From: Amia ocellicauda
Lineage: Eukaryota; Chordata; Actinopteri; Amiiformes; Amiidae
NCBI RefSeq assembly: GCF_036373705.1
Contig: NC_089867.1
Location: forward strand, 20,017,323-20,081,322
Direction: 5' to 3'
DNA length: 64,000 nucleotides
Below are positions 1 through 14,700 of this stretch, piece by piece. The notes below the pieces were generated by a model. That model ran no database searches. It was not told where the DNA came from and worked only from the letters and a program-made list of their open reading frames with translations. The position numbers and the translations under genes are program-made. Position 1 is the stretch's first letter. Every line of letters starts with the position of its first letter.

Positions 1-104
1 TTGCATTGAGAGTGTGTCGGCTAATGCGATATTATTTTTAAATGCAGCTATCACCATGCTAGGACATTTTATGCGTCATTTCCCCCATTAAGTTTGTTTC
101 CTAC

Positions 105-260
105 CTGACACGTCGGAGGAAGGGACCACTCCAGGAATTTCCTCAGCCCCGGAAACCACCATGTCTTGGGGAAGGAGATGCATGACCGTCTCCAGGGCTG
201 GGTGAGGCTGCAGGGTGTACTGGATATGGGCCCCTTCTATCCGTGTCACATGCTTGTTCT
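105..260 (-). CDS. NPHP4: NPHP4 coding exon 5
   Basis: The acceptor CTCTCCAG at 262-261 is followed by NKHVTRIEG..., then [22 protein letters not shown] and IPGVVPS, ending before the donor GTAGG at 104. Each block aligns with human NPHP4 in order. The exon closes with one base of the next codon, and the next exon lies outside the window. Confidence 0.93.
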
Positions 261-3200
261 CTGGAGAGTGAAGAGAACAGAAACCGTACTTCAACAGTAC
301 TAACTCTGCGTTACATAAAAAATGTACACATTCTGACAAAGCAGCCAGGACTCAACAAACAGTTGGGTGCTCAATCAATTTCTCCTTTGGATGCGTTGGC
401 CATCTCAATAACCGGCTGTGGTGGTAAACAAATTGGAGAGCACATTGATGGAAAGAAAATTAAAATATGGTGCAACTGGATCAACTGAGCAGGTAATTGA
501 GCATATCCTAATGCACCAAACCATGGAATATGGTTACCCAAGAACCCAGGGTTATATACATTTTGATGAGATTCCAACTACCCATTACTGATTCCTTCAA
601 TAAGTGAGACATGACCACCTTTCTTTATCAATGAAAATAACAAAAATATCAAAAACACAAGGGGAAAAGAAATGCATTTAAAGTTGAATGCTTCCACCCA
701 AGAGTCAATTGTAAAAATAAGGAAATTTAAACACGCATGCAGATAAAGACAAATACACCCACAGGTCTGACAGGGCTCGGACAAACAAAACTAGAGTGAA
801 TGCCAAGTTTCAGGCATTCCATCTTCTTTCATCGACAGTCACCGTCTGAGTTATAGGAGAAGCTGTCGATAAAATGACTTTAATAGGCCTGCCTTTAATA
901 CTGTTCTCAAAGCTTGTGTGCGTGTTGCAAGTAGAGAAAGGATTCTCACAGTCCTGCAGCTCATCTCCGGCCCTGTCGCCGCAGTGATTGGCAGACAGCA
1001 ATCAGACGTGGTATGGACTTTCAGGGAAGACAGCATGTCTGTCACTCTGTTGTTAATGTCTTTCAATCAGCGCTATCGATCAGGGGCTGCAGACAACTAG
1101 CTTGACAACATGAGTCTCTGATTCTGCCCATCTGCACACCATTTACCATGCCACACCACTACAGAGCAGACAATGTCCTGAGCGCTATTGATCAAATCTG
1201 GTGCCTTGTCAAGCTTTTTTTTTTTTTTTGAAAATTTACAATTTATTTGAACGTAGAAAAAAGGGGGTGGGGAGGAGGATGCAAAGCTTCAAGCTGACCC
1301 ACATTTTTGACCTAAATCTTCCGTAAGCAGTGATAAATTTGCAATGTGTTTCAAACCTCTGACAGCTTGGAAGCAAATGTATCATGCACACAGGCTGGTA
1401 TATTTCATATTCAAAACAAGATTGTAGCACCTGCAAAATAAACTATAGAAGGTGAAACATTCTGTATAATACAGGGATTGATAAATAGACTGATTGATAC
1501 ATACACCAGCAAGCGGAAAGATGCATAGAGTAAGAAAACTAAAATGCTTGAAGAGTTTTTGTGTATTTGCTTTTATGTTTCATTTTTGTTGCCTGGACAT
1601 GAAAAGCATATAATATCCACTATAGAAATCAAGCAACTTTGTGGTGAAATCATGCCTCAATATACCAAAAGCCCTTGCCAGATTTATTACAATATAAATG
1701 GGAATTTATATTTAAAAAAATGGGAATTAGAGAATTACAGAATGTGTCTCTTTGTGTAAATGCAAAACTAATTAAAATTGTAATAGTAACTGGCAAAATA
1801 AGTATGGCACCCTCGTATCATGATGGTAATAAAAGTTTTATCATTTATTAACATTCATTATGCATTGCAAACTAACAGTTCTAAGGCAGCAGAGAAAGAA
1901 ATTCTGAGGTTTTGAATATCAAACTAGTTTTTCTTTATACATCAGTGCTATGTCTGTAGTACTTGATACCCAGTTAAAAATGTATTAAACTTCAGAAGAT
2001 GCAGATAAGGGGTTATTTATGATAAAGGAACAAAATAGGACAGAGAGAAAAATTAATAAGTAGGGACAACAGATATCACATTCTGAGGCGTGCTAAATTA
2101 AAAGCCATTTACAACTGTACAGATAGGAAAAGACCTAGCAACTTTCCATTTCTGTTTTCACCTTTTGTTCCAATCTGTTTGGGATAAATCTGTGTTTCAC
2201 CAGGATATATCAGAAGTTAACAAGCTAAGGAACATTTAACATTGAGAAAAAGATGATTTCCCGATAACTGGATGAGCAACACAGCTTCACATTTAAATAC
2301 TTTGTGAATGCTTAAAACAAGTGCCAATGTTTAAAATACTTTGTTATACTTTAATGCTGATTAATTGGGACTATTAAGAATCTTGAAGCAACTGGCAATG
2401 GCAAAACAGAAATTAAAGGATGTAGCATTTATCTCGAATAATGGCTCTTGAAAAAAACATTTCACTGTCTAGAGCAAAGCATCTGAATCAATAGTTAACC
2501 ATAATGAAGCAGAAGAAGAACATTTAATCGTGCACAGTTTATATGTACAGCAGAAAACCAAAAAATAATGTGTTATTTAAAAAATGAGCCCATACATAGC
2601 CACAATCAATGTTTCTTTAATTGTCTAGAATGAGGTCTTGAAATTTTAATTTAATTTTGGACCAGACAAACCTGACAAATAAGCAGAGCATGAAACATCC
2701 TAACAATGTAAAGTAATGGTGCAGAAGTCTATGACCACCGCCAGCTGTTTTAACCTTTTGGTGAAGTAGTAGCATGGGCAGCTGGAGTGCAGTGGATGAG
2801 GGTTTGATTCCCTGTGCAAACAGCAGCCGCCTCCAGTGTAACGATATTCAACGAACAATTACATCAAGAAAATCTAACGGCACAAAAAAAAAGGACTAAT
2901 AATGCGTTTCTTCGCAAACCCAAATCAAAACTTCTACAACTATATCTAAAGTAAACCGATTTAGCTACAACTTCAGAAATAAACCAAAGATTCGATTAAA
3001 ATGTGCTCTGCTACTTCCTTTTAAGGGGGTAATTATCACTGATGAGTCACAAAAGCCAGGTGTATTGCAGCTTGCTTCTAAAGAACAGAACATCTCCTTG
3101 TGCTTCATAATTAATCTGAAAAAGTTTGGGCTCTTCTTATTGGAGCAGGACGCAAAGATCTTCTCTTTGAGGTCCCTCCGTGGTGTTATATTGGATGATA

Positions 3201-5752
3201 ACGATGCAGTGGGCGAAGTCAATATGGAGGCGCGCTGCATGGTGTGTTGCATGAGTCAAGTGAACTGGGGATGACTTGTTCATAACTTGGTTGTCATTCA
3301 TGACTGGGATACCCACAGTGAGTGCAATGGCTAATAGAGTACGCAGTGGGAGACCACTGGCAGCAGAGAGAGATCAGGAATAGGTATTTCTGTCTTGATA
3401 TATCTTTCTTTCTCTATTTCTGACTCAAAATGTGAGCAAAAGCAGAGTCGTAGTCAGGCCAGGCAGATGCCAGCTAAGGGGACTCTTTTTCTCCAGGACT
3501 CAGTGATTTACGATTAACACCCTTCTGATATTGCATTTTGGCAATGCTGTGAGTTGAATTTTGGTACTGACAAATATGTTGTGAGAAAAATGTTGTAGAA
3601 AACATTTAAGTTGCCATGTCAGTTGTACCCTGACCGCACGGTGTGGTAAATATCCTCCAGTTGTTGCATAGTAAAAAAATAAAAAATGGAAAGACACAAA
3701 TCATGGAAAAGACCACAATCCTCTAATTTTTTTGGCTGTTAGCATACCTCCACAAAATGGGAATGAATACAGATAAACAGGATCTACCTATAAATGGTTT
3801 TACCTACACAAAAAATAAAACCTTTTTTTCTTTTTTATATAGGTATGTTCAAAAGTTTACCAGTCGACATATTTTCACAATTAATATAAAAACAGACTAT
3901 TTCTGTGCAGTGCAAGGCAGTAACACATGCACTTATACAGGTATCAGTTTTAACGTCACAAGAAAAAAAATACCCCACGGATTCCAGGTATATCACTGAA
4001 AAACACTGGATATCTGGATTTATTTGGATGTTATACAGAAAAGAAGTCACTGAAATGCTAAAATATAGGGTTGCGCTGAATATGAGGAGATATTCATGAC
4101 TCTTTGCGGTTAAATAAAAGAAAAACTGTAAAGATAGATGCTGTCTTTATCTTTTGAACACCTACACATTGTAACATTCCCAACTTTCATCAGGGATGCT
4201 GTCAGTTTCCCTTCTCTGTTACTATAAGATTCATTAACCTTATTATTGACCCATCAGTGTTGTCACGTACCTGTTTAATTCTGTCCATGAAGAACAGTAC
4301 AGTAATTCATCTTGAGATGTGTAGGAGGTAAAAGCTGGAGATGTCAGTCTGCCTGAATACAGGAGCATGCACATTTATTAAAACATCTCAAGTACTTCTG
4401 CTGTTGTGATTTGGTGTGCATATTAGCACTGGCCATTGTAAGTGGCCATACTGGAGAACCATCAAAGAAGGGAAATTATGGATTGCCTTTAATGGCTGCT
4501 TTCATATGTCACACTCACACTTGCAGTTAATTAAAAAGAGTGATAGGAAGTTGAAAAATGCAATGCATGGGACCACTTAGAGGTAGTTGGTCATCTTCAT
4601 AACCCAATTCGAATCATGGATCAGCATGTGCTATAGCAATTTAGTACATTTGTAATGTTCCATCTGGGAAGAAGTTGAGGGAAAGCAGCCACCCCACACT
4701 TCCAGAAAACATCCAACCATGTTTCTTAGTTTAGAATTAATGTGAGAAGAACACACAGACCAATATATAGTATAACGTGAAACAAAAAAGTGGTCAGGCA
4801 ACTCTATATTCTGCACCACATAAATATATAAATAAAGATAGTTGGCACCTGGGGGGGAGGTTTATGCTATATTATGCTATACATGTGAAGTGGGAAAAAA
4901 AAAAAAGAAAACTAGATTGCAATATAAAATAATCAGAAAGATGTTTTGCCTTATTGACCAGTAAAATAGCAGTGAATACAGGGTTAATTAAGTCAAGCAG
5001 TAAAATTAATGTCTCCAGTGAAATGGCCTGGCTTCCATATTGACCAAGTGTGAAGTAAGCAGATAAACGCTGAAAAGTTCATTTTGTTTAATCTGCCAAG
5101 CTTTAAATGGCCCGCACTTCTTGAAAACAAGATTCAGACAGCTCCATCGGCTCGATGTTAGTAATTTCTGAGGAAACATGAAAGGCACAGGAACAAGGAA
5201 CAGAAAGTGCAGGTTTCCAGGGCTTTGTACCCAACAGACAGAAGGAACTCACATTAGTGCCACGTTCCCATTAACAATTCAATCCACAAAAGACCACATT
5301 TTTCAGCCTTTAAAGTGATGGTGTTAGATAGCTTAACCACTCTGCAGCACATCTGTCAATTAATTTATTAATAAGGTGTTTCGTAAACTATTTAAGACCT
5401 TCCTTTGATCACTAGGGACATGCGCACTTATGAGTCTGGATTAGTCATCCCCTTGTGGGCCTCCACACAGAAATCTGAAAATATTATTGCAGATTTAAGA
5501 CACAACACAAACAAAATTCAGAATTTAAAACAGCAGCAAATGACCTGGAAATAAACTCCACTGTACTGTTGTTCTGTGATAAACTACAAGCATGCTTGTA
5601 TCCACATATGATTTTGTTTGTTAGTGTACACGCAATGAAACTTTACATGAGATTTGTATTTACACTCTCAATGCCTTTCATAAGTTTTGTCTCCCAATGC
5701 TCTCAAGAGCAGTGGACTGTGAAAAAATACAGGGGCGTTTTAAAAAGCAGTA

Positions 5753-5788
<36 letters not shown>

Positions 5789-8700
5789 AACACACACAGT
5801 GAGGGGAAAAAAGTATTTGATCCCCTGCTGATTTTGTACATTTGCCCACTGACAAAGAAATGATCAGTCTATAATTGTAATGGTAGGTGTATTTTAACAG
5901 TGAGAGACAGAATAACAACAAAAAAATCCAGAAAAACGCATTTCAAAAAAGTTATACATTTATTTGCATGTTAATGAGGGAAATAAGTATTTGACCCCTT
6001 TGACTTAGTACTTGGTGGCAAAACCCTTGTTGGCAATCACAGAGGTCAGACGTTTCTTGTAGTTGGCCACCAGGTTTGCACACATCTCAGGAGGGATTTT
6101 GTCCCACTCCTCTTTGCAGATCCTCTCCAAGTCATTAAGGTTTCGAGGCTGACGTTTGGCAACTTGAACCTTCAGCTCCCTCCACAGATTTTCTATGGGA
6201 TTAAGGTCTGGAGACTGGCTAGGCCACTCCAGGACCTTAATGTGCTTCTTCTTGAGCCACTCCTTTGTTGCCTTGGCTGTGTGTTTTGGGTCATTGTCAT
6301 GCTGGAATACCCATCCACGACCCATTTTCAATGCCCTGGCTGAGGGAAGGAGGTTCTCACCCAAGATTTGATGGTACATGGCCCTGTCCATCGTCCCTTT
6401 GATGCGGTGTAGTTGTCCTGTCCTCTTAGCAGAAAAACACCCCCAAAGCATAATGTTTCCACCTCCATGTTTGACGGTGGGGATGGTGTTCTTGGGGTCA
6501 TTCCTTCTCCTCCAAACACGGCGAGTTGACTTGATGCCAAAGAGCTCGATTTTGGTCTCATCTGACCACAACACTTTCACCCAGTTCTCCTCTGAATCAT
6601 TCAGATGTTCATTGGCAAACTTCAGACGGGCCTGTACATGTGCTTTCTTGAGCAGGGGGGCCTTGCGGGCGCTGAAGGATTTCAGTCCTTCACGGCGTAG
6701 TGTGTTACCAATTGTTTTCTTGGTGACTATGGTCCCAGCTGCCTTGAGATCATTAACAAGATCCTCCCGTGTAGTTCTGGGCTGATTCCTCACCATTCTC
6801 ATGATCATTGAAACTCCACGAGGTGAGATCTTGCATGGAGCCCCAGACCGAGGGAGACTGACAGTTATTTTGAGTTTCTTCCATTTGCGAATAATCGCAC
6901 CAACTGTTGTCACCTGCTCACCAAGCTGCTTGGTGATGGTCTTGTAGCCCATTCCAGCCTTGTGTAGGTCTACAATCTTGTCCCTGACATCCTTGGACAG
7001 CTCTTTGGTCTTGGCCATGTTGGAGAGTTTGGAATCTGATTGATTGATTGCTTCTGTGGACAGGTGTCTTTTATACAGGTAACGAGCTGAAATTAGGAGC
7101 ACTCCCTTTAAGAGAGTGCTCCTAATCTCTGCTCGTTACCTGTATAAAAGACACCTGGGAGCCAGAAATCTTGCTGATTGATAGGGGATCAAATACTTAT
7201 TTCCCTCATTAACATGCAAACCAATGTATAACTTTTTTGAAATGCGTTTTTCTGGATTTTTTTGTTGTTATTCTGTCTCTCACTGTTAAAATACACCTAC
7301 CATTAAAATTATAGAATGATCATTTCTTTGTCAGTGGGCAAACATACAAAATCAGCAGGGGATCAAATACTTTTTTCCCCTCACTGTATATATATAACTG
7401 TATATAATTATATTATTTAAGTGAAGTAACTGTGCATGCAGTTTACTTGGAAATATTAATATTTATAAACATAACTGCTTCCTCAGACAGTCAGGTCTTC
7501 CCACTGTGAAAACAGCTGATATTCTCTGGGGTCACATGCAGGTCATAGCCAATTTATCGTTGGAGTGTAGTTCTGCATATGGAATATTCTGGAGGCAAAA
7601 CTAAGCAAAAAGGCTGTTAAATATGGGCTCTGCATCAGCCTTCAATGGGTTCAACTAACCTCCCAAGTAATCACATCAATGAGGCAGAGTGACACTGTAT
7701 TGCAACATAGAGCTTGAAACACACTGGTTCATAAAAGGAAACTCCTGGCACCTTAAATTTAGAGTGCAGCACTTTCACAGTGACAGATGAGCCTGCATCT
7801 TTACACCCTTCTTTAGGGGAAGTAATAAGTTATCTGTAGCACTTACCCTGGAACACAAATACGAGCGCAGAAAAGTCTCCCATTAAATTTGAATAAAACT
7901 GCAACTATCCCCCTCCCGAATGGCTGATCCATTATGTGAAATATCGGTAAGAAGAACCACAGCACACATTCTCAAAGTGTTTCAAAGGGACGTCAGTGCT
8001 TCTTCAAGATGAATGGGATCATTAAATAATTGGCAACCATAAGTATGGACGTTCATTATTTTTGTTTATAAGAACAAATTTATAACCAAATGGTACGAAA
8101 TAAACTAAAAGGAGCAAGTTCAGGTCGACTTTACTGCAGAGACCTGGGATGGCTGCTCATAAAGTATCTATTAACAAGGCTGGAAACACGTTAGAAACTC
8201 TCCAAAGTTTACTTCATTTGCATCCATTCCTCCCTTGTTCAAACTATGAGACAAACTTATATTGGAAACCTGCCATCCATTTTTTTTGCTTTGTCCTTTT
8301 CAGTTTCACAGCAAGTTTTCTCCATGGTTTAAACCAGTTCAGAATCAACTCCTGTGAGGTAACCCACTTAAGAGAGTGGGACCTGAAGAACTCACAATAT
8401 GAAGCTTAGCCATCATCATCAAGCTTATTCTATTACTCCAAGATGGAGGATCATGGGACTTGGATTGGAGGATTAATCTTTCCTGTGTAAATAAAATAAG
8501 TTTAGTCTTTCAAGCTACACACATACCTAAGCAAGGTGTGAATGCTGTATAAGAAGGCCACAAATCTTTTCTTTTTCGGTCATGCCAAATATAATTACTT
8601 CAAAGGGACACATATAGTTACTTCCCCTTTTAACCCACAGAAGTAACCACTTCGGGCTAAAATGTAGGGTGGTATTCCATAACATTTAACGATGAAGGGG

Positions 8701-11700
8701 ATTTAAAGAAGTCAACCATTGTGCAGTCTCCTCCCACTTCTGAGTTTTTTCAGTCTGTTTTCTAAACACCAGCCAGTAGCATATCATAAAAAAATTAAAA
8801 AATTAAAAATCCAAAGAGACTGATCTGAAGTAATGCTGGCAAACAGAAGGGTATTGGAAAGAAACAGCTTGTGTCTGTTCTGACTACACTAAACCAAATT
8901 GTTTAACCCCACATTGTTTAGCTTTCACTGCTTTCTGTTGTCGGATAATGGAAACAAATATTTTGAGGTGCAGCTAAGAGGCTTTGATTCAAAGTCATTT
9001 GCTGATTATTCCTCCGTAATGCATATTTGGTCATACAGCTTGTGGAAACAGCGGTTATCATCATTTTTTCCATTTGAAAATACAAATGGGTGATTATGCT
9101 TACTCATTATATATTACAGTTCCTTCATGATTTATCTTAAGTGTATTAAAACATTAGAAAATAGATCAAATTCTATATCCATATTTCACAAACCCCCACA
9201 CACATATATACATATGTATATTTTTTCAGGTCACAATGGGCTTTCCACCTTTACCAAAAACTATACATTTATGTTACAGAGACACTGCTGCCGTGGACTG
9301 ATTTACCAGCCCACAAACTGCAAATCTTTCTTGCTGCATAAATTAACATAGTTGCTCATCCACAAAATTCAGTCATTGCAGACAGGTCTTATTTTATAGT
9401 GTGCCGTCAAACTACCATCATAGGTTGAGTATGGGGTATATTCTCCATTACTGAGTGAAATTTAATGATACAAGACACTGAATTCAGGGCTTAGCCAAGC
9501 AAGAGCAGGTCTCAAATCAATCCATGTTTGGAAAATATCCCTTTTCCTTTGGCATAAATAAAAAAAATGGGTGTGATTTGCTCCTACATGCAAATATTTA
9601 AAAGCAATTTCTCAGTTACTAAGTAAAGTGTTTACATCATAAGATGGGATTTGTTGTCACAATATTTGTCATAATAAAATATCACAGTTGGGGAGGCAGA
9701 GGTGGGACAGCTGTATTTCTTGCCAACTGAGTCAGTGTGGGGGTGACTCGTCACATGTTGCACAAATGCCCTTTCTCTCCAGCTCCTGTATTTTGGGCTG
9801 AGCTGATGTGAATCAGTCCAAATTAACACAAATGCAGAAGAAAAGTGGTTTAAAACAACCACGATCCATCTGCTCTACCTACTTTCAAAAATAGAACTGG
9901 GGGTTATCGCACAAGCTTGTCATGAAATTCTCAACAACAAAGATATTATTGAGTTTTTTGAGTGAAACCTTGCCAAGCACAGGCTAAATTCACTATTTGA
10001 AGTTGCTGCACATAAAAGCTTTGAATTAAAAGACACCTCCTACCTGTAACCTTAAACCGCAGAAACTGAACTCTTTGTTGCAAACCTTCAAGTCCTCTAT
10101 CTCAAACAGATATCGACATCATTAGGAAATGTAAAGGCAGATCTTGAAACACAGAAAGCAATAGAAACTGATAGTCAAAGCTTCATCATCTGACCAAGTT
10201 ATAGTCAGATTACAAATATTTGTTTACAAATTTCCTCCTTTTCATTATTTCTCAGGATTTTGATGAAGAAATGGAGAGAAAGATGTTTCAAAAAACTAAA
10301 AAAACAATAGGATACAAACAAGCTTACGTTCTATGGGATGGTGTAAGGCTGGGTGAAGCAAGGCTCTGGGTGTCCCATGGAAAAGATTCAATCTGCAAGA
10401 ATGAAAGAGGAAAATAAAGCTATCCATTCATGATGAGCTAGAACCTAACTGAACAATCCACACAACCTTATCAATTATGACTGTTTGGGGAGGTTTTGTA
10501 GCATCAATATTTTCCAAACTTCTGGGACAAGCCACTGCATTTTACTCCCTACTGCATTCTACATCTATTACACAGCTAGGAAGTGCCAACTGGGTTTATA
10601 CCAGATGCATATTGCATATACAACTTAATGTGTCTATAATGTTTTAATGAAATATAACATTCATTTTAATTAAGCAGGTTTATGTAAACTGAAATATTAA
10701 AGAAAATTCAGTGTAGTTTATTTGTTTTGGGCCACTGAAGATGGATTCTCTTATTATAAGCCTTCTAAGGATAGATATTGTGCTAGCGCCCCAAAGATAA
10801 TCATATTTAGACATAATTTCTGTATCGGCACAACTACCAACAAAATGTTGTCTTGTTTTAGTTCAATAATCTGATTCTAGGGATCTTATTCTAAAGAAAA
10901 TTGGGTGAACATTTTACCTGGCTGTAGAAGTGGGTTATTATTGCAAGAGTTCACTATGGTTTTATTAGATTACAAGAAATTAAAAACCCAATTAATGTGT
11001 GGTCACAAAAGTGAAATGACCTTTAAAATATATACAGTCGGATTAAGGACCTGCAAGGAGACAGACAAATGAGTAGGGCCCGACAGATATATCAGTGAAC
11101 CAATATTATCGGCTGATATTGGCCTTTTACAGAAATATCTGTAATTGGCACATATTCCACCGAACTATTGGCTAAATATTTTTTTCAAATTACCATAAAA
11201 TCCTTCGTCAGACTTCAGACAATAAATACATACATGTGTATTTGGTTTTACAGTCATTATTATATTTGCTATAATTTTATAACACAGTTATGGTGCTTTT
11301 GTTTTCTGCTGGAAGCTTCCGACTCCACAGTGATTCTCATGTGCGGCGCCGTGCGCACACTACTAAGCACCATGATGAAATAAACACACACCCACTGACA
11401 AACACAGGGCTTATAAACCAATAAACAAGTGTGTTACTAAAACCCTCATAACCATTAGAAATTATTTTTGAAAGCTGTGCTGCATCCATGGTTTTGATTA
11501 TTGTATTTTTCCGTCATGACTGAAGATTACCGTATACTATGGCATAGAGGCATATTTTTACTGAAAAGTTAATTAAATCACTTTTCAAAATTCACAATAG
11601 CAATTAAAATAAGCAAAAACAGTAAATGTTCTCTAAAGATGTTGACTGGATATCAGCAAACAAAAACTCAAAAAAGCTCAAATCACAGTAAAACATCTAA

Positions 11701-14700
11701 AGGAAATTAATGAAAAACACATCTCTCAAACAATGCTGGATAAAACTGAAATTATACATGATATTTATAAAACTATTTAAAATCCTACATCGTATTTTGG
11801 CTATGATTCGTATTGCAATACGTTTAACATATGTATTAAATAAGTTAAACTTTCGAGGGCATTTTTAAATGCATGTTTTTAACAAATGCAGCTGTGTTGT
11901 GCTGCCTGCACTATAACCTGTAACTGCTGGATCGGCAGAATTGAGCACTGAGGAGGACTTGCAAACCTGACGTGTGTAAAATGCAAATATAAGCTAGACC
12001 AGCACTTAACACTCTTATTCTTTGCTCTAATGTATAGAACATGCATATTTTTATATTTTTCCTTTATTCTCTCTTATTCTAACCTATTTATTGGTACAAT
12101 GTTTGATTGGTGGTTCTATTTATGATGAAAAATAATGTTATGTTTATTATGTAAAAATCCTGCCTTCAGTGCATATTTGATATAATTTCTCTCTGACAGG
12201 GAGAGATTTGAGGGATCCATGGTAGAAAATGTCTGTTTTGCATGGTAATTAGGAAATTTAGCTACCCAATTATCGGTATCGGACCCACATAATCTGTATC
12301 GGTCGGGCTCTACAAATAAGTAATAATAAGCAATAACAAGAGGGAGAGTTATTGATATACTGTTTTTGTTTGTAGCGCAAGTATAATACCACTAAATTGT
12401 TCTTGTGTTGGAGAGAGAAGCCATTTTCTGCTTCAAAGGGAGGCGGAGGTTGGGGAGGTAAATAAATAAACCTTCAACTACTGGCACATTTTATCCTAGC
12501 AGGACATCTTTTTGTAAAAGTGGCAAAAATATAGACTGTTTTTTCACGACAATGAGCAGCGAATCACAGAGAGCACTAGAACAGCATAATGATTCTAAGT
12601 GTGTTTAATGCCTTCCATTTGCTTTTAACGAAAGGTTTTGTTTCAGACACTTCAGAACTTCAGAACAATAACCCTGACTTGTTTGATAGCAAAATATGCA
12701 CAATTTCATACTCAATGCAGGCAAATGGTATAACAACAACAACAAGCTGGGGAATCTACTGTGTTACATAATGGCAAGCACTGTACAACTTTTTGTATAT
12801 TATCTGTAGTTTAAAAAAAAAATGTTTTCTTGTTATTATAGGAAATATGTCAATACTGGGTTTAGATTTTATTGTTACACTAACCAGCTTGCATTCAGTC
12901 AGATAAAAGTCAGACAACCCCAGTAGACGCACATAGTAGTAGGTAAATGTTTATTTTGGCCTAGACAAGCTTGACTAAGGGAACAATGACTTGGCCATGA
13001 GGATTAGGCCATCAGAGCCGCCGCACTAGATGGAATGAGCCAAGGAGCTGCAGCTAAGTGTTTGAGGTGGAGGAGGGATGCAAAGTGATGAATGCCGGGG
13101 AAGTGCATTTGTTGCCAGATACTTTGGCTTGTGAAGATGGACGTCAGGCATGAGATTGGGGTTGTCCTCCCTAACCTTTGTTTATAAATCCATTAACTGT
13201 ATTTAAAAGGTAACACAATACACTATCAACCTATTATTGTCTCAGCAAGTAAGTATATAGTATATATGTAAGTATTAGTATTATGAAGTATGTATTAGCC
13301 AATATTAAACAATGGATTGAAAGGAACCTAAATTGACAATCATCTCTGAAAATAAATTAATAAATACATTTAAAGAAATTGGACACCACAATAAGGAATC
13401 TGCTATAAAAAGAAGAAAAAGTAGAATCTTTGGATTCGAACAATCTATCTATGATATATAACTAATGGGAAACTAACTCTTTATTTAGCCTAATACAGAT
13501 TTGTGGGAATTTCAGTTAACAGAAATGCTACACATTATAAAATAAATGTAAAAAGTGCATACAAATAAAATAAAAAATTAAATGTGAATGTGCGAGGAAC
13601 ATATTGTTACCTTACTGGGATTATGAAAAGTAATAAAGTGAAAAAAACATTTTATTCCCAACTGTCCAACATACAGATATTTACATCAAAAGATAGTATG
13701 AGGACACCAGAAAACATAAAAAAAGACCTGTTATTTGGTCTAGTGGCTGTAGTGGTTTTAAAACCCCAGAGAGCACCTTTTGTCTTGTTTCTCTGCCGAA
13801 GGATCATCTGGTTCCGTGTGGTTGGAGAAAAGACGCAGTATTCCAAACCCACAGCCCAGGGCATGCTGGGAGCCACGCGCGTTCTGAGCCACAGCCACCA
13901 CCTCCACCACTGCCATGATGTTCGGGTGCCTTAGAGAAGTGTGGAAATACAGGACCTGAAAGACACAAGAGACAGCCTGAGGTAAATCCTTGAGCTCAGT
14001 GAGGGGAATGCGTTTGTATTCAGATATGAAAGACATTTGTTGTAGCTCAAGGTGTGTGGTAGCCCTGCCATTTTGAAACAAGTAGCTTCACAAAACTGTG
14101 GAATTCTCCCATTTCCCCCACAGTATTTCCTGGGGTATAAATAGCAGGTTTACACATGATGTGCAAGCACAAATACTGGCATGGTTGTGTTTTGTACCTT
14201 GGGGTTTCATTGCAGGTTTATTCTCTCTTGCTCTCTCTAGGCTATTCATTTTAATACATTTATAGAGTTCTGTAGAAGTCATTGGAAACAAAATATAAAG
14301 GATTAAAAACAAAAGCAAATATGCATGTGTTTAAATGGCCACATTGTTTTCCGTCTGTCAAGTTGCACAATTAAGTATGAAATAGACAGCAGGTTTGGTG
14401 TGAGCTCGCCCTCAGTAAAATCGGAGAAATTACTCTCTGGAAAAAGTGACCTTGCATGCTGTTCACCTCAGCTTTACCACATCCTGTGTGTGTGTTTTTT
14501 TTTCTTTTTTAGTGTGCGGTGAAACTGAACAGAAGACTTGGATGTCACTGACCCTCTGTGTGGGAGGCATCATCAATGAACCTTCTGTAATTCTGTTGCT
14601 ATCCAGCAGGCATCATATGCATTTAAAACACATGGTAAAGAGAGACCTTTAATATTGCACGTACTAAACATGATGTACAGTGCAGCAGTGGTTCTTGGGG

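Larger units (their letters stand above)
5797..7386 (-). mobile_element. Tc1-like DNA transposon (DD34E), apparently full length
   Basis: The element is about 1.59 kb. Its ends begin CAGTGAGGGG at the left and finish CCCCTCACTG at the right, inverted to each other over about 200 bp with one or two interruptions, and carry the AAGTATTTGATCCCC motif. The right end is followed by TA; the left TA is blurred by the adjacent microsatellite. The transposase frame is intact. A second copy of the same family is at 54432-56015 in the opposite direction. Confidence 0.93.
261..10327 (-). other. NPHP4 intron, about 10 kb
   Basis: This intron lies between the exons at 10328 and 260. It holds a (TA)n microsatellite and an intact Tc1 element. 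In the remaining sequence I see no exon, RNA gene or further recognisable repeat; the short open frames are not coding-like. Confidence 0.7.

Noticed and set aside
2765..2815. tRNA-type SINE (B-box-like GGTTTGATTCC)
   Set aside because: One box with a mismatch, a weak A box, no tail and no second copy in the window.
6378..6785. 135-codon frame opposite the Tc1 transposase (also at 55028-55435)
   Set aside because: Antisense shadow of the transposase gene.
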